From the NCBI RefSeq assembly GCF_001412575.1, contig NZ_CP011834.1, forward strand, positions 992,001 through 1,056,000: 64,000 nt of DNA. The letters are read 5' to 3'. Positions 21,739 through 30,073 of the stretch are shown one piece after another. The number at the start of each line of letters is the position of its first letter. The stretch's first letter is position 1. The translations under genes and the position numbers were made by a program. The stretch comes from Limnohabitans sp. 103DPR2 (GTDB lineage Bacteria; Pseudomonadota; Gammaproteobacteria; Burkholderiales; Burkholderiaceae_C). Below the pieces are notes generated by a model, which was not told the DNA's origin, did not search any database, and saw nothing but the letters and a program-made list of their open reading frames with translations.

Positions 21739-22563
21739 GTGAACGCTGTGAGTCAGCATCAATTTGATCGTTCAGTAGGGCAGGATGCAGAGCGCTGGCG
21801 TGCTGGCTCTTCTGTGAACGGCAAAAAATCCAACCTGAATGTGGGTCCCCGCCTGGTGGGGGGCACCACTTTTGGTAGAAACGATGGGATTGACAAGGCC
21901 CAAGTGGTGCTTTTGGGCGATGCCAGCCTGCAAAGTTTGGAAGAAACCCGCAAAGTCATTGTGGGTTGGCAACGACAAGGTTTGTCTTTGATGCAGATTT
22001 ACATTGCAGGCATTGCCGAAAGCGCCAAAGCCTTGGGCGAGCACTGGTTGTCCGACCGATTGAGTTTTGCCGAGTGCACCATTGGCTTTTCGAGGTTGCA
22101 TCAAATGTTGCATGATTTCAGTGCAGAGTTTGTCACAGAAGGCCGCCTAGATCCTAACGGCTATAGCGTGCTACTGATGACCGAGCCCACCACGCAACAT
22201 GGCTTGGGCGTTTTCATGTTGAGCGAGTTTTTCAGGCGGGCAGGCTGGAACGTCACCTTGGTGAACCCCTTAGACATGAACGATTTCAAACGAAATTTCC
22301 AAGCGGATTGGTTCGATGTCATTGGCTTGTCGCTGTCCACAGAGCGCCATCTGCCTGAGATTCAAGCTGCACTGCCTGAATTGCTCAAAGACTGTGTGAA
22401 TACAGCGGTTCAAGTCTTTGTGGGTGGCCCCGTGGCGAGTTTTGCACCCGAAAAAATTACATGGACAGACACGCATCTGCTGAAAGGCAACGCCTTGCAA
22501 GCCGTCGAATCTGTGACCCAAACCCTTTTCAACATGGAGCGTCAAATTAACGTGACACCTTAG
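21739..22563 (+). CDS. aerR: Cobalamin-binding antirepressor, AerR/PpaA type (copy 1, next to ppsR)
   Basis: A 274-residue regulator. A helical domain (about residues 60-125, with AGIAESAKALGEHWLSDRLSF) is followed by a B12-binding Rossmann-like domain. The cobalamin loop motif PTTQHGLG, with the axial-ligand-type His-x-x-Gly, lies at about residues 151-158, and DVIGLSLSTER and VFVGGPVA follow. AerR/PpaA proteins bind a light-sensitive cobalamin and relieve PpsR repression. The start is GTG at 21739 with AGGAAA upstream; no ATG in frame is better placed. It is divergent from bchF across a PpsR site and upstream of ppsR. The aerR/ppaA naming is not settled by sequence alone. Confidence 0.83.
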   Translation: MNAVSQHQFDRSVGQDAERWRAGSSVNGKKSNLNVGPRLVGGTTFGRNDGIDKAQVVLLGDASLQSLEETRKVIVGWQRQGLSLMQIYIAGIAESAKALGEHWLSDRLSFAECTIGFSRLHQMLHDFSAEFVTEGRLDPNGYSVLLMTEPTTQHGLGVFMLSEFFRRAGWNVTLVNPLDMNDFKRNFQADWFDVIGLSLSTERHLPEIQAALPELLKDCVNTAVQVFVGGPVASFAPEKITWTDTHLLKGNALQAVESVTQTLFNMERQINVTP

Positions 22564-22647
22564 TTTGTCTTGTATCAATACTTAAGATTTGCCCTAGGGA
22601 ACAATGGCATTTTTGAGTGTATGCTTCGGCAACAATAAAAAGTGTCA

Positions 22648-22665
22648 ACTTCACATCACTGAAGT
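22648..22665. promoter_or_regulatory. Inverted repeat upstream of ppsR
   Basis: ACTTCACATCACTGAAGT: 6-base arms ACTTCA and TGAAGT with a 6-base spacer, 15 bases before the ppsR start codon. It is not a PpsR-type TGT-N12-ACA site. It could be an operator for another regulator or a weak hairpin over the leader. Confidence 0.35.
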
Positions 22666-22680
22666 CAATTTGCAGTCTCA

Positions 22681-24075
22681 ATGAACACCAAAAACCTCGA
22701 TCCAGCCACATTTTCCAAGCTATTGGGCGTGGTTTCGGACGTCAGCTTGATCATTGACAGTGAAGGTGTCATTGAGGATGTTTCTACGGCGCAAGACACC
22801 ATGGCGACGTTGGGCTGCCAGGCTTGGATGGGCAAGCGCTGGACAGACACCGTGACCGTCGAGAGTAAGAAAAAAATTCAAGACTTGTTGCAAGTCTCAG
22901 ATGAAAACGCAGTCCTCAATTGGCGTCACGTCAATCATCCCACCCCCTCCGGTGGCGAGGCGGCCATTCAATACGTCACAGTGCCTTTGAAGGGCAACAA
23001 ATTTTTGGCCGTCGGCCGCAACCTCGAGCGCTTGGCTGAATTGCAGCGCAGGTTGGTTGAAACACAACAGTCTGTCGAACGTGATTACTTGCGTCTACGG
23101 CACATTGAAGCGCGTTATCGGGTTTTGTTTGAAACATCGCCTGAGGCCGTGCTGATGATCGATGCAGCTTCTTACCGCTTGATCGAAGCCAATGTCGGTG
23201 CCCAAGCCTTGTTCAAAGACGCAGGCAAGCGTTTGGTAGGTCGCGATTTTCGAGAGTGTTTTGAGACCAGCAGCCAGGGCGAGGTTCAGTCCTTGCTCCG
23301 AACCGCATTGGCCACAGGCCGCATTGAGATGTGCTCAGCCACGCTCATGGGTGCGAATGTGCCCCTCACAGTTTCTGCAACGGTCTTCAGGCAAGAGGGT
23401 GGCGCGCAATACTTGGTGCGCTTGACACAGCGCGAAGCATCTGCTGGTTCTTCGGTAGACGCAGAGTCTTCTGCAGTGCTCAGCGAAGCCATGGAGCAAT
23501 TCCCAGACGGTTGGCTGCTCACAGACACTGTTGGTACGGTTAAAAGTGTCAATGAAGAAGGCATGGCCTTGTTGGGTCTCACAGCCTCATCGCAGGTCAT
23601 TGGTCAATCGATGGAGCGCTGGTTGTTGAGGGGTTCTGTGGACTGGGGGGTGCTGAACACGTCCCTCAAGCAGCACTTGCCTGTGCGCAATTTTGCAACC
23701 GAGGTTAGAACCCTGTCGGGCATGACCTTGCCTGTGGAAGTTTCTGCCGTTTACCTCTCACGGCCCGAGCCGATGTATGCCTTCTTTGTCCGCGACATGG
23801 ACCGCCGCATGCAGGTTGCTGCCGGCACAACAACGGCGGCGCCACATCCTTTTGCCGAGTTGTCTCAGTTGGTGGGCCGCAGACCCATCAAAGACATTGT
23901 GGGCGAAACGGTCGACACCATTGAGCGCATGTGCATTGAGGCCGCTTTGGAATTGACCCACAACAACAGGGCCTCTGCGGCCGAAATGTTGGGGCTTTCG
24001 AGGCAAAGTCTGTATGTCAAACTGCGCCGTTTTGGCATCTTGTCCGACACGGAATCTGACACCGAGCTCCCTTAA
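22681..24075 (+). CDS. ppsR: PpsR/CrtJ transcriptional repressor of photosynthesis genes
   Basis: A 464-residue regulator with an N-terminal PAS-like region (about residues 10-115), a coiled-coil Q-linker (about 117-145), two more PAS domains (about 150-255 and 265-380) and a C-terminal Fis-type helix-turn-helix (NRASAAEMLGLSRQSLYVKL). Cys418 immediately before the HTH (MCIEAALELT) matches the redox-sensitive Cys of Rhodobacter PpsR/CrtJ. Other cysteines lie in the PAS region. It binds TGT-N12-ACA sites under oxic conditions and represses bch, crt and puc genes; five such sites or near-sites are found here. Its own ATG has no strong ribosome site. Confidence 0.94.
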   Translation: MNTKNLDPATFSKLLGVVSDVSLIIDSEGVIEDVSTAQDTMATLGCQAWMGKRWTDTVTVESKKKIQDLLQVSDENAVLNWRHVNHPTPSGGEAAIQYVTVPLKGNKFLAVGRNLERLAELQRRLVETQQSVERDYLRLRHIEARYRVLFETSPEAVLMIDAASYRLIEANVGAQALFKDAGKRLVGRDFRECFETSSQGEVQSLLRTALATGRIEMCSATLMGANVPLTVSATVFRQEGGAQYLVRLTQREASAGSSVDAESSAVLSEAMEQFPDGWLLTDTVGTVKSVNEEGMALLGLTASSQVIGQSMERWLLRGSVDWGVLNTSLKQHLPVRNFATEVRTLSGMTLPVEVSAVYLSRPEPMYAFFVRDMDRRMQVAAGTTTAAPHPFAELSQLVGRRPIKDIVGETVDTIERMCIEAALELTHNNRASAAEMLGLSRQSLYVKLRRFGILSDTESDTELP

Positions 24076-24088
24076 AGCGGCCCGCCAC

Positions 24089-24107
24089 CTCGCCAAAAAA
24101 TGGCGAG
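24089..24107 (+). terminator. Terminator after ppsR
   Basis: A perfect 7-base stem CTCGCCA/TGGCGAG with a 5-A loop is followed by ATGTATTTTTT. It sits 14 bases after the ppsR stop. The T-tract is shared with the first PpsR operator upstream of bchG. Confidence 0.75.
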
Positions 24108-24108
24108 A

Positions 24109-24149
24109 TGTATTTTTTAATTGACATATAGTGTCAATTCTAATTGACA
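24109..24149. promoter_or_regulatory. Tandem PpsR/CrtJ operators upstream of bchG
   Basis: Two perfect TGT-N12-ACA sites: 24109-24126 (TGTATTTTTTAATTGACA) and 24132-24149 (TGTCAATTCTAATTGACA), five bases apart. A TATAGT hexamer (24127-24132) sits exactly between them and may be the -10 element. Paired sites at close spacing favour cooperative PpsR binding. The bchG start codon is 28 bases downstream. Confidence 0.82.
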
Positions 24150-24177
24150 ATTCTCAAAGTCTTCTCACAATGGGGGC

Positions 24178-25101
24178 ATGGACAATCCCATCCTTGCGCT
24201 CTCGCAACCCCTACAGCGGCCCAGTTTACGAACGGTTGCAGAACTTCTCAAGCCCATCACTTGGTTTCCACCTGTGTGGGCTTTTGCGTGCGGCGCTGTA
24301 GCCTCGGGCCAAAGTCTTTCTGACAACTGGGCCTTGATCGTGTTGGGCTTGGTTTTAACGGGCCCTTTGGTTTGCGCCAGCAGCCAGGCTGTCAACGATT
24401 GGTTCGATCGCCATGTCGATGCCATCAACGAACCTCAAAGACCCATACCTTCAGGCCGAATGCCCGGCAAATGGGGCTTGGGCATTGCCGTGTTGTGGAC
24501 CGGCTTGTCGTTGTTGTGGGCGACGCTGATGGGCACTTGGGGTTTTGTCGCGTGTGCGTTGGCCATTGCATTTTCGTGGGCCTACAGCGCGCCACCCGTG
24601 CGCCTGAAAAACAATGGTTGGTGGGGTGCTGCAGCTTGTGCCCTCAGCTACGAAGGCTTGGCCTGGCTCACTGGCACAGCCGTGATGCTGGGCGGTGCGT
24701 GGCCTGGCACGAACTCAATTTGTTTGGCCTTGCTCTACAGCTTAGGCGCGCACGGCATCATGACCTTGAACGATTTCAAAGCCATTGAAGGCGATCGTCA
24801 AATGGGCATTGCTTCTTTGCCTGTGAAATATGGCCCCGATGGTGCTGCACGCATCGCTTGCTTGATGATGTGGACACCGCAAGTGGTGGTCGCCGCATTG
24901 CTCTTTCAATGGCAGTTGCCTTGGCATGCACTGGCCGTGTTGGTGCTGAGCTTGCTGCAATGGCCCCTCATGTTTAAGTTTTTAAAAAATCCTGTCGAGC
25001 GCGCGCTGTATGTCAGTGCATTTGATGTGCCCCTGTTTGTCAGCGGCATGATGGTCAGCGCTTGGGGATTGCGTCAACTCAATGCGGTAGGAGTGCTATG
25101 A
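24178..25101 (+). CDS. bchG: Bacteriochlorophyll synthase BchG (prenyltransferase)
   Basis: A 307-residue UbiA-family membrane enzyme that esterifies bacteriochlorophyllide a with geranylgeranyl or phytyl diphosphate. The prenyl-diphosphate site is NDWFDRHVDAINEPQRPIP (about residues 80-98), and the second Asp-rich site is LNDFKAIEGDRQMGI in the C-terminal half. Hydrophobic helices run through the whole protein. The start at 24178 has GGGGG only one base upstream, an unusual spacing. Together with the predicted promoter this hints at a very short leader. The stop forms an ATGA overlap with the next gene. Confidence 0.94.
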   Translation: MDNPILALSQPLQRPSLRTVAELLKPITWFPPVWAFACGAVASGQSLSDNWALIVLGLVLTGPLVCASSQAVNDWFDRHVDAINEPQRPIPSGRMPGKWGLGIAVLWTGLSLLWATLMGTWGFVACALAIAFSWAYSAPPVRLKNNGWWGAAACALSYEGLAWLTGTAVMLGGAWPGTNSICLALLYSLGAHGIMTLNDFKAIEGDRQMGIASLPVKYGPDGAARIACLMMWTPQVVVAALLFQWQLPWHALAVLVLSLLQWPLMFKFLKNPVERALYVSAFDVPLFVSGMMVSAWGLRQLNAVGVL

Positions 25102-26444
25102 ATTCACCTGTCTTTGGATGGTTTCAAATCATTCGCCTTGGCCTCATTCAAGCTTGCTTAGGTGCTGTGGTGGTGGTGACCACTTCCACACTCAATCGCA
25201 TCATGGTGGTGGAGTTGGCATTTCCAGCTTTGCTGCCAGGCGCTCTGGTGGCGTGGCACTACGCGGTGCAAATGGTGCGCCCCCGAATGGGCTACGGTGC
25301 AGACAAAGGCCGACGCAGCACGCCTTGGATGATGGGCGGCATGATGGTGCTAGGCGTTGGAGGTGTGATGGCTGCTGTGTCCACCATTTGGATGGCCACC
25401 GAGCCTGCTATGGGCATTGGCTTGGCCGTGTTGTCCTTCAGCTTGATTGGTTTGGGCGTGAGTGCCTGTGGCACCTCCTTGTTGACCTTGATGGCCAAGC
25501 AAGTGCCTGATCAAAAGCGCGCACAAGCGGCAACCACTGTGTGGTTGATGATGATCATGGGCTTTGCCATCACGGCGGGCGTGGTGGGCAAATTGATTGA
25601 TCCGTACACCCCTGAAGTGTTGTTGAAAGTGTCTGCCAGTTTGAGTCTGTTGACCACTTGCATCACTGTACTGTGTTTGTGGCGCCTTGAAAGTGCATCC
25701 GCTGTATTGGCCCCAGAAAACAAAGCATCTGCAGCCGACTTTAAGCAAACCTTCAAAGAAGTGTGGTCAGAGCCTAAGGCCAGAACATTCACCATCTTTG
25801 TGTTCTTGTCCATGCTGGCCTACAGCGCTCAAGACTTGATTTTGGAGCCCTTCGCTGGCGCCATTCATGGCATGTCACCCGGCAAAACCACACAACTCTC
25901 GGGTTGGCACCACATGGGTGTGCTCATTGGCATGCTGTCGGTGGCTGCGGCCAGTTCGCGGTGGGTGGCCGGTCGATTGGGTTCGGTGCAAGCTTGGATG
26001 GTGGGCGGCTGTGTGTTCTCAGCTGTTGCCACGGTCGGTTTGTCATCCTCTGCCTTGATCAACATGACGGAAGCTTGGCCCCTTAAAGCCAATGTGATTT
26101 TCTTAGGCGTGGCCAATGGCGCATTCTCCATTGCTGCCATCGCCACCATGATGCGCTTGGCAGGTGAGGGCGGCCCTGGCCGCGAAGGAACGCGCATGGG
26201 CCTTTGGGGTGCTGCGCAAGCCGCAGCCTTTGGTTTGGGTGGCCTGGTGGGCACCGGTGCCAGCGATTTAGCACACGCACTGCTTCAAGATTCTCGTTCA
26301 GCCTATGTGGCTGTTTTTGCATTTCAATCCTTGATGTTTTTGGCCTCTGCAGTGGTTGCCATGCGCATGCGCGCAGGTGACGTGAAGCCTTCCGAAATGT
26401 CTCTCGACAACTCAGTCCTCTTGAAAGGTGGATCTGCATCATGA
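25098..26444 (+). CDS. BCH2, PucC-family carrier between bchG and bchP
   Basis: A 448-residue, twelve-helix membrane protein of the PucC/LhaA/BCH2 family: RLGLIQACLGAVVVVTTSTLNRIMVVEL at the start (about residues 11-38), GMGYGAD-like loops, and QDLILEPFAGAIHGM in the middle. It is the third member in the window and the most diverged, lacking the FADAAS-DLPL motif shared by pucC and lhaA. Its constant place between the last two bacteriochlorophyll genes suggests pigment delivery or antenna assembly. ATGA overlaps join it to bchG and bchP, and TAGGAG precedes the ATG. Confidence 0.88.
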   Translation: MNSPVFGWFQIIRLGLIQACLGAVVVVTTSTLNRIMVVELAFPALLPGALVAWHYAVQMVRPRMGYGADKGRRSTPWMMGGMMVLGVGGVMAAVSTIWMATEPAMGIGLAVLSFSLIGLGVSACGTSLLTLMAKQVPDQKRAQAATTVWLMMIMGFAITAGVVGKLIDPYTPEVLLKVSASLSLLTTCITVLCLWRLESASAVLAPENKASAADFKQTFKEVWSEPKARTFTIFVFLSMLAYSAQDLILEPFAGAIHGMSPGKTTQLSGWHHMGVLIGMLSVAAASSRWVAGRLGSVQAWMVGGCVFSAVATVGLSSSALINMTEAWPLKANVIFLGVANGAFSIAAIATMMRLAGEGGPGREGTRMGLWGAAQAAAFGLGGLVGTGASDLAHALLQDSRSAYVAVFAFQSLMFLASAVVAMRMRAGDVKPSEMSLDNSVLLKGGSAS

Positions 26445-27649
26445 GCCAAACCGATTACGATTTCGTCGTGGTAGGAGGCGGCCCCTCAGGCGCCACTGCT
26501 GCCAATGATTTAGCCCGCGAAGGCTGGCACGTTTTGTTACTCGACCGTCAAGGCCGACCCAAACCTTGCGGCGGCGCCATTCCACCCAGGTTGATCAAAG
26601 ACTTTGAAATTCCGGATCATTTGCTGGTGGCCAAAGTCAATTGCGCGCGCATGATTTCACCCGCCGATAACAAGGTTGATATCCACATCGACAATGGTTT
26701 TGTGGGCATGGTGGACAGGATCGACTTTGACGAGTTTTTACGAACACGTGCAGCAGAATCAGGTGCCATTCGGCAGCAAGCTATTTTTGACAAAGTACAG
26801 CACGACGAGGCGGGCACTTTGTGGGTGCACTACACACCTGTGCATGCCAAAGAGCATTCTGCTGCAGAGCATGCCAAGCCTGTCAAGGTGAGTGCACGCA
26901 TGGTGATTGGTGCCGACGGCGCCAAATCAGAAGTGGCCCGTCAGCAAATTCCCGATGCAGACAAAACCAAGTATGTGTTTGCTTATCACGAGATCATTCA
27001 AGCGCCGGTGCAAAAACCATCTCACGATGGCCAGCGTTGTGACGTGTATTACCAAGGTGAAGTGTCGCCCGACTTTTACGGCTGGGTCTTTCCACACGGC
27101 AACACCATGAGTGTGGGCACAGGCAGTGCCGACAAAGGCTTTTCACTTCGAACTGCAACAGGCCACCTGCGCAAAGTCGCCGGACTCACAGATGAGCCCA
27201 CTTTGCGCAGAGAAGGTGCGCCCATTCCTTTGAAACCCTTGCCCAAATGGGACAACGGCAAAGATGTGTTGGTGGTGGGGGACGCAGCGGGTGTGGTAGC
27301 GCCGTCTTCAGGTGAAGGCATTTACTACGCCATGGATTGCGCCAGAACCATGGCAAGGGCTGCGCATGAAGCCTTGAAAACCGGCAACCCAGCTTGCTTG
27401 AAACAAGGCCGTAAAAAATTCATGAAACAGCACGGCAAGGTGTTCTGGATTTTGGCCATCATGCAATACTTCTGGTATCAGAATGACAAGCGTCGTGAAA
27501 AGTTCGTCAAAATTTGCGAAGATCGCGATGTGCAAAGACTCACCTTCGAGTCGTACATGAACAAAGAGTTGGCCAGAAAAGACCCCATGGCCCATGTCCG
27601 AATATTTTTCAAAGACATGGCCCATTTGCTAGGACTGGCCCGAACCTAA
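26441..27649 (+). CDS. bchP: Geranylgeranyl reductase BchP
   Basis: A 402-residue FAD/NAD(P)H-dependent enzyme that reduces the geranylgeranyl tail of bacteriochlorophyll to phytyl. The N-terminal FAD motif is DFVVVGGGPSGATAANDLA, followed by the family's KPCGGAIPPRL. A second flavin segment, VLVVGDAAGVVAPSSGEGIYYAMD, lies in the C-terminal half. The WVFPHGNTMSVGTG motif is also typical. Four-base overlap with the carrier gene upstream; ten bases to tspO. Confidence 0.95.
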   Translation: MSQTDYDFVVVGGGPSGATAANDLAREGWHVLLLDRQGRPKPCGGAIPPRLIKDFEIPDHLLVAKVNCARMISPADNKVDIHIDNGFVGMVDRIDFDEFLRTRAAESGAIRQQAIFDKVQHDEAGTLWVHYTPVHAKEHSAAEHAKPVKVSARMVIGADGAKSEVARQQIPDADKTKYVFAYHEIIQAPVQKPSHDGQRCDVYYQGEVSPDFYGWVFPHGNTMSVGTGSADKGFSLRTATGHLRKVAGLTDEPTLRREGAPIPLKPLPKWDNGKDVLVVGDAAGVVAPSSGEGIYYAMDCARTMARAAHEALKTGNPACLKQGRKKFMKQHGKVFWILAIMQYFWYQNDKRREKFVKICEDRDVQRLTFESYMNKELARKDPMAHVRIFFKDMAHLLGLART

Positions 27650-27659
27650 AGGGGTCCCA

Positions 27660-28145
27660 TTGCAAATCAATTTCGCAACTCTCAAAACTTTTGCAATTGC
27701 ATTTGCACTGAGCTACCTCACCGCCGGCATTGGCGCAGGTCTGACTGAGCTCGGGCCTTGGTATTTCTCGCTCAAACACCCCGAGTGGAAGCCGCCAGAC
27801 CCTTACTTTGGTGTCATTTGGAGCACCATTTTTACGCTGTGTGCCATCAGTGGGGCACTGGCTTGGCAGTCAGCTCAAGGGCCAAATGACAAAAAAAGAA
27901 TTATTTTGTTGTTTGCCACAAACGCATTCTTGAATATTTTGTGGAGTGCCATCTACTTCAAATTGCAACGGCCCGACTATGCCGTTTTTGAGGTGGTTTT
28001 TTTGTGGCTGTCGATCCTATTTCTGGTCTTGGGCCTATGGCGCATCAATAAAAAGGCAGTTCTGTTGCTGATACCCTATTGGGTATGGGTTAGCATTGCC
28101 ACTGTCTTGAATGTGGCCACTGTGAAGCTCAATGGTCCCTTTTGA
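27660..28145 (+). CDS. tspO: TspO/MBR-family outer-membrane tryptophan-rich sensory protein
   Basis: A 161-residue five-helix protein. Family motifs are WYFSLKHPEWKPPDPYFGVIW at about residues 33-53, FLNILWSAIYFKLQRPDYA, and the C-terminal LLIPYWVWVSIATVLNVATV with the conserved LN pair. In Rhodobacter TspO binds porphyrins and tunes photosynthesis gene expression to oxygen. The start is taken as TTG at 27660, with AAAGGGG upstream, because no ATG precedes the conserved first helix. It follows bchP closely and is probably cotranscribed. Confidence 0.88.
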   Translation: MQINFATLKTFAIAFALSYLTAGIGAGLTELGPWYFSLKHPEWKPPDPYFGVIWSTIFTLCAISGALAWQSAQGPNDKKRIILLFATNAFLNILWSAIYFKLQRPDYAVFEVVFLWLSILFLVLGLWRINKKAVLLLIPYWVWVSIATVLNVATVKLNGPF

Positions 28146-28274
28146 CATCAAAACTTACGTCCTTTGTCATCAAAAATCAAGGAAATATCCCTATCCTCTC
28201 AGACTGTACATAGGGTTATAGAGGGTTGAAGCCAAGGCGACTTCTCTTTATAAAGTGAGTTCGATTAGCGGATC

Positions 28275-28334
28275 GGCACGCTATGTTGCTGGCAGAATTT
28301 TTGCCCCGATCACCCAAAAAGGTTGGCACGCTAT
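28275..28334. repeat. Ten-base direct repeats 50 bases apart in the leader of the second regulator gene
   Basis: GGCACGCTAT occurs at 28275-28284 and 28325-28334, in the same orientation, about five helical turns apart. Between them GATCGG (28271-28276) and CCGATC (28306-28311) form an inverted repeat around GGCAG...TTGCC. This 207-base leader between tspO and the next gene holds no PpsR site that I can see. The repeats may bind a regulator or RNA polymerase; function unknown. Confidence 0.4.
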
Positions 28335-28352
28335 CCTTCGCAAGGAAATTGC

Positions 28353-29183
28353 ATGTCTAAGTTCAACGGCTTAGGGAGTTCATCTCAGCGCCCCCAGGAT
28401 TCGGGTGCTGCGAATGACGAGTGCAAGGATTCCCTTCTGGACGTGATTGAGTCTCAAATCATTCCCAGACTGTTGAATTCTCAGCAACTCATCTCTAGCC
28501 AGTCCATCAGCGCCGACTCCCCCGAGTTTGGCGAGCCCGTCCCAGAAATGCTGGACTTCACCGCTTGTTGCCTGAAAGGTGATGTGGCGGGCGTGAATCA
28601 AATTGTCGATCGCTTGTTAGACCGCGGTTTGAAGCAAGACCGCATCTTCATGGAACTCATCACCCCTGCTGCCAGGCATTTGGGCGTGCTGTGGGAAAAA
28701 GACCTGTGCGATTTCAGCGATGTCACTTGTGGCTTGGCGCAGATGCACCAAGTGACCCACCGATTGGGCTACGGCTACCACGACGGCCCTACTGTTGAAG
28801 GCGAAACGCAGCGCGTCATGTTGTCTTGCGCGCCAGGCTCTCAGCATTTCTTGGGCTTGACCATCGTGGCCGATTTTTTCCGGCGGGCAGGCGCTCATGT
28901 GGTCATTGAAATTTCATCCACCGAATCCGAGTTGATGCGTGCCATTGCCAATGAATGGTTCGACGTCATTGGCATTTCTGTGGCGATTGAAACCCAGTTG
29001 CCTCAGTTGCGCGAATTGATTGCGCACTTCAGAAAAAACTCTGGCAACCCCGATGTCAAAGTGATGTTGGGTGGGCCTATCTTCACGCTCAAAGATTTGT
29101 CGGCCGACATGTTTGGTGCCGATGCCATTTCCACCGACCCCATTGAAGCGATCAATCTCTTAAAAGGTTTCGCCCTTAAGTAG
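28353..29183 (+). CDS. ppaA: Cobalamin-binding regulator, AerR/PpaA type (copy 2, after tspO)
   Basis: A 276-residue protein. After a polar N-terminal 60 residues comes a helical domain (DVAGVNQIVDRLLDRGLKQ... ARHLGVLWEKDLCDFSDVT) and then a B12-binding domain. Its cobalamin loop is PGSQHFLG, with the His-x-x-Gly pattern also seen in copy 1; VIGISVAIETQLP and VMLGGPIF follow. The ATG at 28353 has AAGGAAA upstream. It shares architecture with the first regulator but little sequence outside the motif regions, so it is not a recent duplication. It ends tail-to-tail with bchO, overlapping by eight bases. Confidence 0.82.
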   Translation: MSKFNGLGSSSQRPQDSGAANDECKDSLLDVIESQIIPRLLNSQQLISSQSISADSPEFGEPVPEMLDFTACCLKGDVAGVNQIVDRLLDRGLKQDRIFMELITPAARHLGVLWEKDLCDFSDVTCGLAQMHQVTHRLGYGYHDGPTVEGETQRVMLSCAPGSQHFLGLTIVADFFRRAGAHVVIEISSTESELMRAIANEWFDVIGISVAIETQLPQLRELIAHFRKNSGNPDVKVMLGGPIFTLKDLSADMFGADAISTDPIEAINLLKGFALK

Positions 29184-30063
29184 ATTCACAGTGGGTGAGT
29201 ATCAACTGCGCAGTGCCAGCAGGATCTTCTTCGTGCGCCAAATGCCCTAAGCCGTGTTGTTCAAACACGCGTGCTTGCGGCATCAATTTGCAAGCTTCGT
29301 GTGCCATTGAAGGCGGCACGGTTTGGTCTTGCATCCCTAACAAGATGCTCACCTTGTTTTGAAGTTGCGGCAAAGATTTGGAGAGGGTGTCCAATTGCCA
29401 TGCCGCCATCATGTTCAGGACGCTGTGCACATGCCCAGAATGGCTGAACACACTTTGGTAAAGCGCCAATCCTTGTGCATCCAATTGAGAACCTGTTTGC
29501 AAAATGGATTTTTCAATCATGGCGGGTTTGCTGGCCAATTTGGCCGTGGCCCAAGCAGAAACAGGGTTGATTGCGGCTAACTTGGCTGCAGGTCTGAAAA
29601 TCAAAGAGGGCAGGCCTGGCAGGGGTAACCAAGCGGGGTTAAAGCCGATCAACTGTGTCTGCGACAGTGCGCGCTGTTGAAGCAGCATGTTGGCCGCAAT
29701 GGCCGCACCCGCAGAGTGCCCACCGATGATGGAGGGCGTGACATTGAGTTGCAACAACAGTGCACGCAAACCTTCGCTCATGCCTTGCATCGACAGGCTG
29801 CCCTCAGGCCCTCTGCTGGTGAAAGCGTGTCCAGGCAAGTCGGGTGCGATGACTTGGAAGTGGGCGCTGAGCAATGGCATCAAGCCGCGCCAACTGAAAC
29901 TGCCCGAACCTGTGCCGTGCAACAGCAGCAAGACAGGGCCTTGCCCCATGATTTGAACATGCCATTGAATACCGCCTGCTTGAATAAACTGGCTGTGCTG
30001 CGCATGCGGCCAAGTACTGCGGTAGTTGGCCCACTGCATGGTGGGATACAGGCTGTCAAACAT
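29176..30063 (-). CDS. bchO: BchO, alpha/beta hydrolase of the magnesium chelatase operon
   Basis: A 295-residue alpha/beta-hydrolase-fold protein. The nucleophile elbow GGHSAGAAIA (Ser at about residue 117), oxyanion LLLHGTGSGSFSWRGL and C-terminal HGLGHLAHEEDP (catalytic His) are in place. BchO always accompanies bchI and bchD, but its reaction is not established; a role in releasing or handling Mg-porphyrin has been proposed. It follows bchD after ten bases on the same strand. Confidence 0.88.
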   Translation of the reverse strand: MFDSLYPTMQWANYRSTWPHAQHSQFIQAGGIQWHVQIMGQGPVLLLLHGTGSGSFSWRGLMPLLSAHFQVIAPDLPGHAFTSRGPEGSLSMQGMSEGLRALLLQLNVTPSIIGGHSAGAAIAANMLLQQRALSQTQLIGFNPAWLPLPGLPSLIFRPAAKLAAINPVSAWATAKLASKPAMIEKSILQTGSQLDAQGLALYQSVFSHSGHVHSVLNMMAAWQLDTLSKSLPQLQNKVSILLGMQDQTVPPSMAHEACKLMPQARVFEQHGLGHLAHEEDPAGTAQLILTHCEST

Positions 30064-30073
30064 GGTGAATCAC

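Noticed and set aside
21735..21767. Ten-codon frame starting ATGGGTGAACGC in the aerR leader, possible leader peptide
   Set aside because: It overlaps the GTG start of aerR out of frame and shows no special codon content. The shared ribosome site is explained by aerR itself.
28274..28291. Sigma-54 promoter-like sequence CGGCACGCTATGTTGCT upstream of the second cobalamin regulator
   Set aside because: The distance between the GG and GC elements is 11 bases, not the required 10, and the second copy of GGCACGCTAT has no TTGC element. I therefore treat it only as a direct repeat.
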